Notes under the pieces: model-generated
Told to the model about the DNA's origin: nothing
Seen by the model: the letters and a program-made list of their open reading frames with translations, nothing else
The model's database searches: none
From: CBDAPE01 sp965198325
GTDB lineage: Bacteria > Pseudomonadota > Alphaproteobacteria > UBA828 > JAPUJA01
Direction: 5' to 3'
NCBI GenBank assembly: GCA_965198325.1
Contig: CBDAPE010000019.1
Span: 186,001 to 250,000 of the forward strand
DNA length: 64,000 bases
In this document: one piece after another, positions 8,685 to 17,587 of the stretch
How positions within the stretch are numbered: the first letter of the stretch is position 1
Layout of the letters: each line of letters opens with the position of its first letter
Position numbers and translations under genes: made by a program

Positions 8685-9722
8685 ATGAATCTTGCCAAAT
8701 CCTACGAGCATATCTTCTCGCCCGGCGCGGACGGATCGAACGTCATCCGCTCGCCGGGAATTCTCACCTTCATGCACGCGCCCGCCGTCAATCCAGAGGC
8801 GAAGGATCTGAAAGAGGCGAAGGCGCTGTTTGCGTTCCTCGGGGTTCCCTACGACGAAGGAAACATCGGAAAGCCCGGCTCGGTGGGTGGTCCTCACGCC
8901 ATGCGTGAAGCCTCGAGCCAGTATTTCCCCTACATGTTCGAGCACAAGGTCGATCTCTTCAAATGCTGCCAGATCGTCGATTGCGGCGACGTGGGCCTGG
9001 GCGCCTCGAACCCCACCAGGGCCCATGAGCGCATCTATGATTGCGTGAAAAACATTCTTGACGGCGGGGCGGTACCGATTCTTTGCGGTGGCGATCATTC
9101 CGTCTCGATTCCCGCGGCCCGCGCGTTGTCAGACCATCTGGGCGCGAAAAAGAAGATGGGATATCTCAACTTCGGCGCCCATCTCGATATGGCGGATAGC
9201 TGGGGCGGCGAAGCGATCACGAGCGTTTCCGCGATGGCCCGCGCAACGGAACTGCCCAACGTCGACGTGAAAAACGTCGCCCATGTCGGGGCCCGGAACT
9301 GCCTCAACCCGAAGGACTTCATCGATTTGGCCGACGAGCGCGGTGTCCGCTATTTTCCCATGTGGGAAATCTTCGATCGGGGCATCGAACCGGTCGTCGA
9401 GGACGCGGCTAATTTGGTCTGGGATGGCACCGACAGCCAATACGTCACCTTCAACATGAATGTCATGGACGCATCCTGCGCGCCCGGCGTAACGGCGCCC
9501 GAACCGGCCGGGCTCGAAGCCCGGGAGGTTCTCCGGGCGGCCCGGGTCGTCGGCGGGCGGGAGACCGTTGGCGTCATCGAAATCGCCGAGTTGTGCCCGG
9601 TCCACGACAGCAGCTTGATCACGTCCAAGCTCGCGGTATGCATCGTCCATCAGATTCTGGGGATGCTGGCGGTCGGGCAGGGCTGCCAGGTCGATCCGTC
9701 GGTTCGCCGGGAAGACGTTTAA
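8685..9722 (+). CDS. Degenerate ureohydrolase paralogue, probable non-catalytic partner subunit
   Basis: This 345-residue protein is clearly homologous to the preceding gene along its whole length (shared FLGVPYDEG, QYFPYMFE, LCGGDHS, SDSWGG-like and LITSKL blocks). Three of six metal ligands are replaced: position 164 is Gly where Asp is expected (NFGAHLD), and positions 257 and 259 are Asn (FNMNVMD) where the family has Asp-x-Asp. His138, His166 and Asp168 remain. It therefore should not hold the normal two-metal centre. The gene is intact, with no stops, and sits directly after the active copy, which argues for a structural or regulatory role in a heteromeric enzyme rather than decay. Metformin hydrolase, as I recall it, is built this way. 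Confidence 0.85.
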   Translation: MNLAKSYEHIFSPGADGSNVIRSPGILTFMHAPAVNPEAKDLKEAKALFAFLGVPYDEGNIGKPGSVGGPHAMREASSQYFPYMFEHKVDLFKCCQIVDCGDVGLGASNPTRAHERIYDCVKNILDGGAVPILCGGDHSVSIPAARALSDHLGAKKKMGYLNFGAHLDMADSWGGEAITSVSAMARATELPNVDVKNVAHVGARNCLNPKDFIDLADERGVRYFPMWEIFDRGIEPVVEDAANLVWDGTDSQYVTFNMNVMDASCAPGVTAPEPAGLEAREVLRAARVVGGRETVGVIEIAELCPVHDSSLITSKLAVCIVHQILGMLAVGQGCQVDPSVRREDV

Positions 9723-9773
9723 CCGCGCGTCACGAAATCCGCGACACCGCCACCACAATTACACGGTAGCGTC

Positions 9774-10537
9774 ATGGGCAGGGTGAGCAGCAAGACCGCC
9801 ATCGTCACGGGCGCGGCGCAGGGCAATGGGCTTGCTGCCGCGCAAGCCCTCGCGGACGAGGGCGCGCAGGTGGTCCTGACCGATCTCTTGGAAGACAAGG
9901 GTCGAGTCGCCGCCGCCGCCATCAAGGAGAGCGGCGCGGATGCGCTCTTCGTCAAGCACGACGTCGTGCGGGAAGACGACTGGCGCCGAGTGATCGAGGC
10001 GACGGTGGAGACGTTCGGATCCCTCGAAATCCTGGTCAACAATGCCGGCGTCTCTATGGACGCGCCCGTCGACGAAACCACGTTCGAGGACTGGCGCTGG
10101 GTGACCGGGGTTAATCTCGATGGCGTCTTCCTCGGCACCAAACACGCCGTGATCGCGATGAAACAGAGCGGCGGCGGGTCGATCGTCAACATTTCCTCGA
10201 TGTGGGGCAGCGTCGGCTATCCGCGCTTTACCGCCTACTGCGCGAGCAAGGGCGGCGTCACGAATTTCACCAAGGCGCCGCGCTCGATTGTGCAACTCAC
10301 AACATCCGCGTCAACGCGATCAGTCCGGGATTCATCGTGACGCCGATGACGCTGGGCGAACTCGAAGCGCTGGGCGACGTCGAAGGGGGTTTGGCAAAGC
10401 TCGCCGCGATGCATCCCCTTGGCCGCATCGGCCAGCCAGAGGACGTGGCGAACGGCGTGCTCTACCTGGCGTCCGACGAATCGAGCTTCGTCACGGGAAG
10501 CACGCTCACGATTGACGGGGGCTGGCTCGCAGAGTAA
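9774..10537 (+). pseudogene. SDR-family oxidoreductase with a one-base frameshift
   Basis: The two halves of one short-chain dehydrogenase lie in different frames. The first (9774 to about 10277) has the cofactor motif TGAAQGNG, the NNAG motif and the catalytic Ser and YxxxK (SSMWGS, YCASK). The second (about 10277-10537) continues with LDCATHNIRVNAISPGF and ends DGGWLAE, as usual. The join near 10272-10280 reads as if one base were missing, in a GC-rich stretch. Joined, the protein is about 254 residues, normal for the family. It follows the ureohydrolase pair in the same direction and may oxidise a product alcohol. It could be a sequencing error rather than a dead gene. Confidence 0.75.
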
Positions 10538-10559
10538 CGGGCCGGCCGTGGACGCGACC

Positions 10560-10823
10560 ATGGAACGGGAGCAAGCGGAACTCATCGCGATCAAGGGTCT
10601 GGCGTTCGTCGCCGGCGACGCGGAGCGGCTGTCCCGCTTTCTGGGACAGACCGGGGCCGACACCGCAGCGCTTACGGCGCGCGCGGGCGATCGCGACACG
10701 CTTGCGAGCGTTTTGGATTTCATTTTGTCCGATGATTCCCACGTCGTCGCGTTCGCCGAAGAGGTCGGCCTCGAACCGGAGGCGATCGCGCGGGTTCGCT
10801 GGACGCTGACAGGCGAGATTTGA
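10560..10823 (+). CDS. DUF3572 family protein
   Basis: This small acidic helical protein of 87 residues resembles the DUF3572 family found in alphaproteobacteria: AIKGLAFVAGD, ERLSRFLGQTG, LASVLDFILSDDSHVVAFAEEVGL. Its function is unknown. The ATG at 10560 is chosen, and a GTG at 10548 in the same frame would add four residues. The gene starts 22 bp after the SDR stop and is probably co-transcribed with it. Its main value is as a taxonomic hint. Confidence 0.7.
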   Translation: MEREQAELIAIKGLAFVAGDAERLSRFLGQTGADTAALTARAGDRDTLASVLDFILSDDSHVVAFAEEVGLEPEAIARVRWTLTGEI

Positions 10824-11009
10824 ACCGGACGCCGAGGCGACACCATTAGCCCGGTTCACCAAGATTCCAACCCGCCGATGTCGGGGGAACTCTTCCGCCG
10901 CCGGCGCTTGTGGCCTAAGATCGAAATCGACAAACAAGAACATCGACCCCGAAACGAGGGTCTCGTTGCTGCACGAAACCGGCGCGCAACCCAACCAGGG
11001 AGACAAACC

Positions 11010-12242
11010 ATGCCCGATACGCTGATCAAAGTCGACGTCTCGAAGGAGCCGGCGGATCAGGAGATCCGCCCCCACAATCGCTGGCATCCCGACATTCCAC
11101 CGGCGGTGTCGGTCCGGCCCGGCTCGGATTTCATCATCGAATGCCTGGACTGGACCGGCGGTCAGATCGTCAACGACGATCGGGCCAACGATGTCCGCGA
11201 CGTCAATCTGAGACGCTGCCATCATCTGTTCGGTCCCGTCGAGGTCCAAGGCGCCCGTCCCGGTGACCTGCTCGTGGTCGACATCCTGGATATCGGTGCG
11301 CTCCCCGATTCGCACTGGGGGTACACGGGAATCTTCGACAAGACCAACGGCGGCGGGTTCCTGACCGACCATTATCCCCGGGCGCGCAAGGCGATCTGGG
11401 ATTTCCACGGCATCTTCACGACGTCGCGGCACATCCCCCGGGTGCGCTTTGCCGGTCTGACCCACCCGGGGCTAATTGGCTGCGCCCCGTCTCGGAAGCT
11501 TCTCGAGCAGTGGAACAAGCGCGAGCGGAAACTGATCCGAACCGATCCGAAGCGGGTTCCACCGCTTGCCCTGCCACCGGAGCCGGCAGACGCCATGATG
11601 GGGCAGATGACGGGCGCAAAGGCCAGGGCCGCGGCGCGCGAGGCCGCACGGACCATCCCGCCGCGCGAACATGGCGGCAATTGCGACATCAAAAATCTGT
11701 CTCGGGGTTCGCGGGTTTATTTCCCGGTCTATGTGAACGGCGCGAAACTCTCCATGGGTGATATCCACTTCTCCCAGGGCGACGGCGAGATCACGTTCTG
11801 CGGCGCCATCGAGATGGCCGGCTGGCTCCATCTGCATGTCGACCTGATCCGCGACGGCATGAAGAAATACGGCCTCTCCAGTCCGGTCTTCAAGCCGGGG
11901 CCGGTGGAGCCCAACTATTCGGAGTTCCTGGTCTTCGAGGGGATTTCCGTCGACGAGGACGATCGCCAAGGCTATCTCGACGTACACGTCGCCTATCGCC
12001 GGGCCTGTCTCAACGCGATCGCTTATTTGAAGAAGTTCGGCTATTCCGGCGAGCAAGCCTACGCGATCCTGAGCACCGCGCCAGTCGAGGGCCGGGTAAG
12101 CGGGATCGTCGATATTCCCAACGCCTGCGTAACGATCTACATCCCGACCAAGATCTTCGAGTTCGATATCCAGCCCAATGCGCGGGGGCCCCGCGACCAT
12201 ATTCGCAAGCGTGCCGATCTGGCGCGGGCCGGCAGGCGATAG
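11010..12242 (+). CDS. fmdA: Formamidase (FmdA/AmdA family)
   Basis: This 410-residue formamidase/acetamidase-family protein hydrolyses formamide (or a short amide) to formate and ammonia. Family blocks include the N-terminal HNRWHPDIPP, GPVEVQGARPGDLLVVDILDI, FAGLTHPGLIGCAPS and EHGGNCDIKNLSRGSRVYFPVYV, which holds the conserved Gly-Gly-Asn-Cys segment. The length is as expected. An AGGGAGA site precedes the ATG at 11010. The next gene encodes an FmdB-type zinc ribbon, the classic partner arrangement. Position next to a ureide/guanidino cluster suggests that it could take a formamide product, but it may also be an independent nitrogen-scavenging unit. Confidence 0.9.
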   Translation: MPDTLIKVDVSKEPADQEIRPHNRWHPDIPPAVSVRPGSDFIIECLDWTGGQIVNDDRANDVRDVNLRRCHHLFGPVEVQGARPGDLLVVDILDIGALPDSHWGYTGIFDKTNGGGFLTDHYPRARKAIWDFHGIFTTSRHIPRVRFAGLTHPGLIGCAPSRKLLEQWNKRERKLIRTDPKRVPPLALPPEPADAMMGQMTGAKARAAAREAARTIPPREHGGNCDIKNLSRGSRVYFPVYVNGAKLSMGDIHFSQGDGEITFCGAIEMAGWLHLHVDLIRDGMKKYGLSSPVFKPGPVEPNYSEFLVFEGISVDEDDRQGYLDVHVAYRRACLNAIAYLKKFGYSGEQAYAILSTAPVEGRVSGIVDIPNACVTIYIPTKIFEFDIQPNARGPRDHIRKRADLARAGRR

Positions 12243-12266
12243 GCTCGGGAAAACGAGAGAACCGTC

Positions 12267-12560
12267 ATGGCGCTTTACGATTACGCCTGCCCGGGTTGCG
12301 GGCCGTTCGAGGACTGGCGGCCGATGGCAGATGCGGCGAAGCCCGCCGCCTGCCCGGTCTGCGGCAAGCCCTCACCCCGGGCGATCACCGCGCCGAATAT
12401 CAGCACGATGTCGGGCAACACCCGCATCGCCTCGGCGCGTAACGAGAAAAGCGCGGACGAACCGCGGGTTGTCGCGCGGGAAAAGCCTGCGTCCGGCAGC
12501 TGTCACGGCGGCCACGCGCACAGCCACAAATCGGACCGGCCCTGGATGATCGGCCACTGA
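12267..12560 (+). CDS. FmdB-family zinc-ribbon protein
   Basis: This 97-residue protein begins MALYDYACPGCG and has the paired CxxC knuckles (CPGC and CPVC) of the FmdB putative regulatory family, followed by a disordered, His-rich tail (CHGGHAHSHKSD). FmdB proteins lie next to formamidase genes and were proposed to regulate them, although a direct mechanism is not established. It starts 24 bp after the formamidase stop, so the two are very likely one transcript. The C-terminal His cluster may bind metal. Confidence 0.85.
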   Translation: MALYDYACPGCGPFEDWRPMADAAKPAACPVCGKPSPRAITAPNISTMSGNTRIASARNEKSADEPRVVAREKPASGSCHGGHAHSHKSDRPWMIGH

Positions 12561-12592
12561 AGGAGCGCAGGAAGGGCCGAGCCGGCACGGGC

Positions 12593-13396
12593 TCAGGCGC
12601 TCGTGGCGAGCAGGGCGTTTTCGAGAAACGGGACAAAGACGGCGTTGATCGTCTCCGGGTCCTCGACCAGGCCCATATGGCGCAGGCCCGGAACGATCTC
12701 GGCCCTGGCGCCCGGGATGCGGGCCGCCATGCGCGTCGCCATGTCGGGGGAGTTGCCGGAGTCCTCCGCGCAGGCGACGACGAGGGTCGGGCACCGGATC
12801 GTCGCGATGGGTTCGACCAGGTCGGCGTCGCCCTCCGCCAGTACCCGATAGAGCCCGGGATAGATCGCCGGATCGTTGGCGAGGATCCAGCGCCGCACCC
12901 GATCGAGAATGTCCGGCCGACGGGCGGCGAAGCCCGACGTGAACCATCGTTCGAGAGCGGCCTCCACGGTTGCGCCGGGACCCGACGTTCGGGCCTGCTC
13001 GACCCGGCTCCGAACCGCCGCCCACTCGTCTTCCGTGCGATCGTGTGCCGAATTGAGAACGACCAGGGCCGACATGCGCTCCGGGTGCTCGATCGCGAAG
13101 GTGCGCGCGATCATGCCGCCCAGAGAGAATCCCACGAGCGCGCAGCGCTCGAGTCCGAGGCCGTCGATGAGGGCTCTGATCTGATCGACGAGCTGGGCCA
13201 TGGAACAGGGATCAACCGGAGGTGGGCTCTCACCGTGGCCCAGGAGGTCGTAACGCAGGACCCGAAAGCGCCCGGCCAGCGCCGGCACCTGGGCGTCCCA
13301 CATCAGCCGGTTCATCCCCAGACCATGGATCAGCACGACCAGGGGGCCATCGCCCTCGACGACGAAGGCCGTGTCGGTCATGGCGGGTTCGGCCAC
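12593..13396 (-). CDS. Alpha/beta hydrolase (3-oxoadipate enol-lactonase-like)
   Basis: This 267-residue alpha/beta-fold hydrolase has an oxyanion strand LIHGLGMNRLMWD, a nucleophile elbow GFSLGG (Ser), a likely acid in CAEDSGNSP and a catalytic His in GLRHMGLVEDPE. The closest familiar group is the PcaD/BioH-like esterase and lactonase set. It converges on the FmdB gene and lies 18 bp downstream of the LLM flavoprotein gene on the same strand, so those two are probably co-transcribed. An ester or lactone formed by a flavin monooxygenase (Baeyer-Villiger-like chemistry) would be a natural substrate, but this is inference. Confidence 0.8.
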   Translation of the reverse strand: MAEPAMTDTAFVVEGDGPLVVLIHGLGMNRLMWDAQVPALAGRFRVLRYDLLGHGESPPPVDPCSMAQLVDQIRALIDGLGLERCALVGFSLGGMIARTFAIEHPERMSALVVLNSAHDRTEDEWAAVRSRVEQARTSGPGATVEAALERWFTSGFAARRPDILDRVRRWILANDPAIYPGLYRVLAEGDADLVEPIATIRCPTLVVACAEDSGNSPDMATRMAARIPGARAEIVPGLRHMGLVEDPETINAVFVPFLENALLATSA

Positions 13397-13414
13397 GGTG
13401 TAGGCGGATCCAGG

Positions 13415-14482
13415 CTATTCCGCGGCGGCCGTCGTCGCCGGTGCCTCCTGGAAGGCGGGCATGACCTCGTCGATGAAGAGCCGCAGCGACGTTTTCTGAT
13501 CGGCCAGCGGCACTCCGAAACTCGCGCAGTAGCAGAAATAATCCACCCCGAGCTCCTCGTAGGGTTTCAGCTTGGCGATCGCCTCATCCGGTGTGCCGAA
13601 AATCAGGTTCTCCATGATATTCGCCGGTTCGTATTCAGCCTGGTTGGTCAGGATCGCCGGATCCACGGCTTGCGGGAACCCGTCGACAACCGGCGCCAGG
13701 TTGCGAAACAAGTTCTCGAACTGGCGGCCCTGATGTTGAAGAGCTTCGATATAGACGTCCTGTTCGTCGGGCTTAGCGTAGATCGCCGCGTGCCGCATGG
13801 TCATGAAGCGCGGCCGGGCCACGCCGGGATTGTCGGCGAGTGCGGATTCGAAGCGACCCATATAACTCTCGACCTCGGCAAACGGCCGGGTCAGGGCCCA
13901 GGACATGATGTTACAGCCGTTCTTGATCGCCCAGTCGTAGGTGCCGGGATCGCGGGCAGCAACCCAGATGGGTGGGTGAGGCTGCTGCACGGGCTTCGGA
14001 CAGGCTGTGGCCGCGGGGAACGACCAGTATTCGCCGTCATGGGCATAATCGCCCTGCCAGAGCGCTTTGAGAATTGGCAGCATTTCCTGCATCATCGGTA
14101 CGCCGAGGTTCATCTCCATGCCGTTCGCCAAGCGGTCGAACTCGCGCTGGTAGGCGCCCTTGCCGAGGCCGAGTTCGAGGCGTCCGCCGGAGAGCAGATC
14201 GATCATCGCGGCCTCGCCGGCGAGCTTGATGGGGTGCCAGTAGGGCGCCACGGCAACGCCGGTGCCAAGCCGGATGCGCGAGGTGTGAGCGGCGAAATGA
14301 GCGAGTAACTGGAACGGCCCAGGCGCAATCGTCATTTCGAGCGCGTGGTGCTCCGCAGCCCAGACGATATCGATGCCGCCGTCGTCGGCCATCTGCACCA
14401 TCTCGGTGACGTGGCGGGCGACGTCACGCATGTTTTCGTCGGGCGTCAAGCGCTCCAAGTTGATGACGAGATTGAACCGCAT
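13415..14482 (-). CDS. LLM-class flavin-dependent oxidoreductase (luciferase-like)
   Basis: This 355-residue member of the bacterial luciferase-like monooxygenase family uses reduced FMN or F420. Typical blocks are DIVWAAEHHALEM, IRLGTGVAVAPYWHPIKLAGEAAMIDLLSGGRLELGLGKG (given here as recognised regions, residues about 50-130) and PPIWVAARDPGTYDWA. The start is MRFNLVINLERL at 14482. The open frame continues upstream but that part has no family similarity. It is divergent from the LysR regulator at 14583, which probably controls it, and is followed by the alpha/beta hydrolase. Confidence 0.83.
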   Translation of the reverse strand: MRFNLVINLERLTPDENMRDVARHVTEMVQMADDGGIDIVWAAEHHALEMTIAPGPFQLLAHFAAHTSRIRLGTGVAVAPYWHPIKLAGEAAMIDLLSGGRLELGLGKGAYQREFDRLANGMEMNLGVPMMQEMLPILKALWQGDYAHDGEYWSFPAATACPKPVQQPHPPIWVAARDPGTYDWAIKNGCNIMSWALTRPFAEVESYMGRFESALADNPGVARPRFMTMRHAAIYAKPDEQDVYIEALQHQGRQFENLFRNLAPVVDGFPQAVDPAILTNQAEYEPANIMENLIFGTPDEAIAKLKPYEELGVDYFCYCASFGVPLADQKTSLRLFIDEVMPAFQEAPATTAAAE

Positions 14483-14582
14483 GGCCCGGACTCCCTTCCG
14501 ATTCCGATGAGGGAGCAGTAGGCGGCCAACCGAAGCCAGCCGTAAAGTTGAAAAATAATCGGGTTCGCGTAACATATTGTTC

Positions 14583-15506
14583 ATGCAAGCCCTGCGAAAA
14601 ATATTACCGCCGCTGAACAGCCTCGTCGCGTTCGAGGCGGCGGCGCGCCATCTGAGCTTTACCCGGGCGGGCGAAGAACTGCTCGTGAGCCGCGAGGCGG
14701 TCAGCCGGCAGATCCGAAACCTGGAGAGCGACCTGGGTGTCAAGCTCTTCGCCCGGCTGCACCGGGCGCTGGCGCTAACCCGTGAAGGTGCGGACTTCCA
14801 GGCCGTCGTCGAACGAAGCCTGGGCGGAATCGCCCAATCGGCGGGTGCGCTGCGCAGACCCGGTCAACCCGCCAGGGTCACGATCACCGCGACGATCGCG
14901 CTGGCGTCGTTCTGGCTCACGCCGCGCCTTCCCCGCTTCCGGGCCCGACACCCGGATGTTGAAGTCCGCGTCGTCGTGTCCGACCCGCCTGTCGACATGG
15001 CGGCCGAGGGGATCGATGCGGGGCTGCGATACGGCGGCGGCGAATGGTCCGGCTTGATTGCAACTCACCTGTTCGATATCGAATCCTTCCCGGTCTGCGC
15101 ACCGGCTTATCTCGACACCGGCCCGCCGATCGAGACGCCGGCGGATCTCGCCCATCACACACTGCTCAACCTGGATGGCCTGTCACACCAGGCAGAGGAT
15201 TGGAGCTGGTGGCTGGCGGAATCCGGCGTGCGCCCACCCGATCCGTCGCACATTCTCGGTTTCGACAACTATGCAAACGTGATCCAGGCGGCGCTCGACA
15301 GGCAGGGCATTGCGCTGGGCTTCAGTCACCTTCTCGACCGCGAGCTGTCGGACGGCGCCCTGGTTCGCCCGCTGGATTGCGTCCGCAGCCGGGGCGAAGC
15401 CGTCTATTTGGTCGTGTCCCGGAGCATAATGCCGAGCCCGAGCGCCCGAAAATTCTGCGCTTGGGTTCTTGCGGAAGACGCCGCCCAGTCGCACGAGGCC
15501 GGCTGA
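14583..15506 (+). CDS. LysR-family transcriptional regulator, GcvA-like
   Basis: This regulator of about 307 residues has an N-terminal winged helix (LNSLVAFEAAARHLSFTRAGEELLVSREAVSRQIRNLE, recognised in parts) and a C-terminal periplasmic-binding-type effector domain. The NSLVAFEAAARH start is typical of the GcvA/AmpR branch. An ATG at 14583 is preferred over a TTG two codons upstream. It is divergent from the LLM flavoprotein gene with a 100-bp gap, the usual arrangement for a LysR protein and its target. The RidA gene converges on it at 15521. Confidence 0.85.
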   Translation: MQALRKILPPLNSLVAFEAAARHLSFTRAGEELLVSREAVSRQIRNLESDLGVKLFARLHRALALTREGADFQAVVERSLGGIAQSAGALRRPGQPARVTITATIALASFWLTPRLPRFRARHPDVEVRVVVSDPPVDMAAEGIDAGLRYGGGEWSGLIATHLFDIESFPVCAPAYLDTGPPIETPADLAHHTLLNLDGLSHQAEDWSWWLAESGVRPPDPSHILGFDNYANVIQAALDRQGIALGFSHLLDRELSDGALVRPLDCVRSRGEAVYLVVSRSIMPSPSARKFCAWVLAEDAAQSHEAG

Positions 15507-15520
15507 GCGTCGCTCGCGGG

Positions 15521-15913
15521 TCAGACTTGCGGCGTGTAAGCGACCACCTCGATCTCGACTCGGACGTCGACCAGCAGATCGCTGACGACAGCGGAACGCG
15601 CCGGTGGGTCGTCCGGGAAATATTCGCCATAGACCGCGCTGAAACCAGGAAAGTCCGCGCGGTCCCGCAGCCAGACCGTCGCCTTAACGACGTCGGATAA
15701 CGCGCAGCCTGCCTCGGCCAATGTCTCCTTGATCAGCTCCAGCGTTATGCGGGTCTGCTCTTCGATGTCACCGGACGTCATGGGCTCGCCGTCCTCGAAG
15801 GGAACTTGACCGGTGAGAAACACGAAATCGCCGGCCCGGATCGCCCGCGACAATGAAAGCCTGCGCCCCCCGATGATCAAGGGTCCACCAATGACTTCCG
15901 CCCGCTTGCCCAT
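15521..15913 (-). CDS. RidA/YjgF-family protein
   Basis: This 130-residue protein has the RidA fold: FLTGQVPFEDGEPM, an EEQTRITLELIKETLAEAG helix and PPARSAVVSDLLVDVRVEIEVVAY at the end. The Arg in PPARS matches the residue that binds the substrate carboxylate in imine deaminases, so it may hydrolyse reactive enamines or imines. The start at 15913 follows a GGGAGAG site. It lies between a LysR gene and an aldehyde dehydrogenase, in amine-catabolic surroundings. Confidence 0.85.
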   Translation of the reverse strand: MGKRAEVIGGPLIIGGRRLSLSRAIRAGDFVFLTGQVPFEDGEPMTSGDIEEQTRITLELIKETLAEAGCALSDVVKATVWLRDRADFPGFSAVYGEYFPDDPPARSAVVSDLLVDVRVEIEVVAYTPQV

Positions 15914-16079
15914 GACTCGCTCTCCCAAGCTGTGATCCCGTTTGCGCGGCTTGCGCCGGGAATTTGATACGGGGTTAGCCTCCCATGCGCAAGACACTGG
16001 ACTCTCGACCGCCTTGAAAAGCAAACTGCCCGATGGTCCCGGATGCGGCGGCCGATGGATGACCGAGGGAAGACGACCG

Positions 16080-17564
16080 ATGGCGGACCTGACCCGCTAC
16101 CAAATGTTAATCGACGGCCAGTGGATGGACGCCGAGAACGGCACTGTCTTTCCCAGCATCAACCCGACGACCGCCGAGGCCTGGGCGGAGATCCCGGCGG
16201 CCAGCGAGTCCGACGTGGATCGCGCCGTGCAGGCAGCGCAGCGCGCCTTTTCGAGTGGCCCGTGGTCGACCATGGCACCTTCGGAACGGGGAAAAAACTT
16301 GCGCAGGCTGGCTGATCTGCTGGCGGAGCGATCCGAGGACCTGGGCCGGATCGAGACGATCGACACCGGCAAACTGTTCAAGGAAACTCGGTGGCAAGCC
16401 AAGTACATCGCCGATTTCTTTCACTACAACGCCGGACTCGCCGACAAGATTCACGGCGCTACCCTGCCCATCGACAAGCCTGACCTGTGCGTCTTCAATA
16501 CCCGCGAGCCGCTGGGAGTCGTCGCCGCGGTGGTACCGTGGAACTCCCAGCTTTTTTTGACCGCGGTCAAGATCGGACCTGCCCTCGCGGCAGGGAATAC
16601 AGTTGTGCTCAAGGCCTCGGAACATGCCTCCGCGGCCATGCTCGAATTCGGCAAGCTGGTCGTCGAGGCGGGTATTCCAGACGGCGTGGTGAACATCGTC
16701 TCGGGCTTCGGCGAGCCTTGCGGCCGTACGCTGACCTCCCATCCGCTGGTCGCACGGGTGAGCTTTACGGGTGGCCCGGAGACCGCCCGCCATGTGGTGC
16801 GGAACTCCGCGGAGAATTTCGCGCAGGTCTCGCTCGAGCTCGGCGGAAAATCGCCGGTCATGGTCTTCGAGGACGCGGATCTCAAGAGTGCGACGAACGG
16901 TGTCGTGGCGGGAATTTTCGGCGCCAGCGGCCAGAGCTGCGTGGCAGGCTCGCGGCTTTACCTGCAGGAGACGATCGCCGACGACTTCGTGGGCGAGCTC
17001 GTCGAACGGGCCAAGCAGATAAAGATCGGCGACCCGCTCACCGACGAGACGCAGATGGGCCCGCTCGCGACCGAGGCCCAGCTCTCGCGAATCGACGCGG
17101 AGGTCAGGAAAGCCCAGGACGAAGGCGCACGCCTGCTCCATGGCGGCCGCCACCCGCCAGAGATGAATACCGGCTGGTTCTACGAGCCGACCATCCTCGA
17201 TTGCCCCGATCAGAACATCGAAATCGTGGACACGGAGATGTTCGGACCGGTGTTGAGCGTACTGCGGTTTTCGACGGAGAAGGAGGTAATCGGCTTGGCC
17301 AACGACACCAAATACGGCCTTGCCTGCGGCATCTTCACCCGCGACATCGGGCGCGCCCATCGGGTTGCTAAGGCGACGCGGGCGGGAATTGTCTGGATCA
17401 ACACCTACCGCATGGTCTCGCCGATCGCGGAATTCGGCGGCTTCAAGGACAGCGGTTACGGCCGGGAAAGCGGGTTCCAGGCGATCTACGACTACACCCG
17501 GCCCAAGACGGTCTGGATCAGCACGTCAAACGAACCGATGGCCGATCCGTTCATTATGCGCTAG
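16080..17564 (+). CDS. NAD(P)-dependent aldehyde dehydrogenase
   Basis: This 494-residue aldehyde dehydrogenase shows the signature pattern SLELGGKSPVMVFEDADL with the general-base Glu, and the catalytic Cys in GASGQSCVAGSRL. Cofactor-binding (VVPWNSQLFL) and C-terminal (FGGFKDSGYGRESG) blocks are present. It resembles betaine-aldehyde or aminoaldehyde dehydrogenases, but the substrate cannot be fixed. The ATG at 16080 follows GAGGGAAG, and the longer open frame upstream overlaps non-coding sequence. It is followed at 24 bp by a PhyH dioxygenase, which may generate the aldehyde. Confidence 0.88.
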   Translation: MADLTRYQMLIDGQWMDAENGTVFPSINPTTAEAWAEIPAASESDVDRAVQAAQRAFSSGPWSTMAPSERGKNLRRLADLLAERSEDLGRIETIDTGKLFKETRWQAKYIADFFHYNAGLADKIHGATLPIDKPDLCVFNTREPLGVVAAVVPWNSQLFLTAVKIGPALAAGNTVVLKASEHASAAMLEFGKLVVEAGIPDGVVNIVSGFGEPCGRTLTSHPLVARVSFTGGPETARHVVRNSAENFAQVSLELGGKSPVMVFEDADLKSATNGVVAGIFGASGQSCVAGSRLYLQETIADDFVGELVERAKQIKIGDPLTDETQMGPLATEAQLSRIDAEVRKAQDEGARLLHGGRHPPEMNTGWFYEPTILDCPDQNIEIVDTEMFGPVLSVLRFSTEKEVIGLANDTKYGLACGIFTRDIGRAHRVAKATRAGIVWINTYRMVSPIAEFGGFKDSGYGRESGFQAIYDYTRPKTVWISTSNEPMADPFIMR

Positions 17565-17587
17565 GCGCCATAGGATGCACCAGCGAC

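Noticed and set aside
6052..9098. Long minus-strand frames opposite the binding protein and ureohydrolases
   Set aside because: They are GC-driven shadows of clearly recognised genes, without family similarity or ribosome sites.
12372..13025. Minus-strand frame overlapping FmdB
   Set aside because: It is a shadow that runs into the alpha/beta hydrolase gene in another frame.
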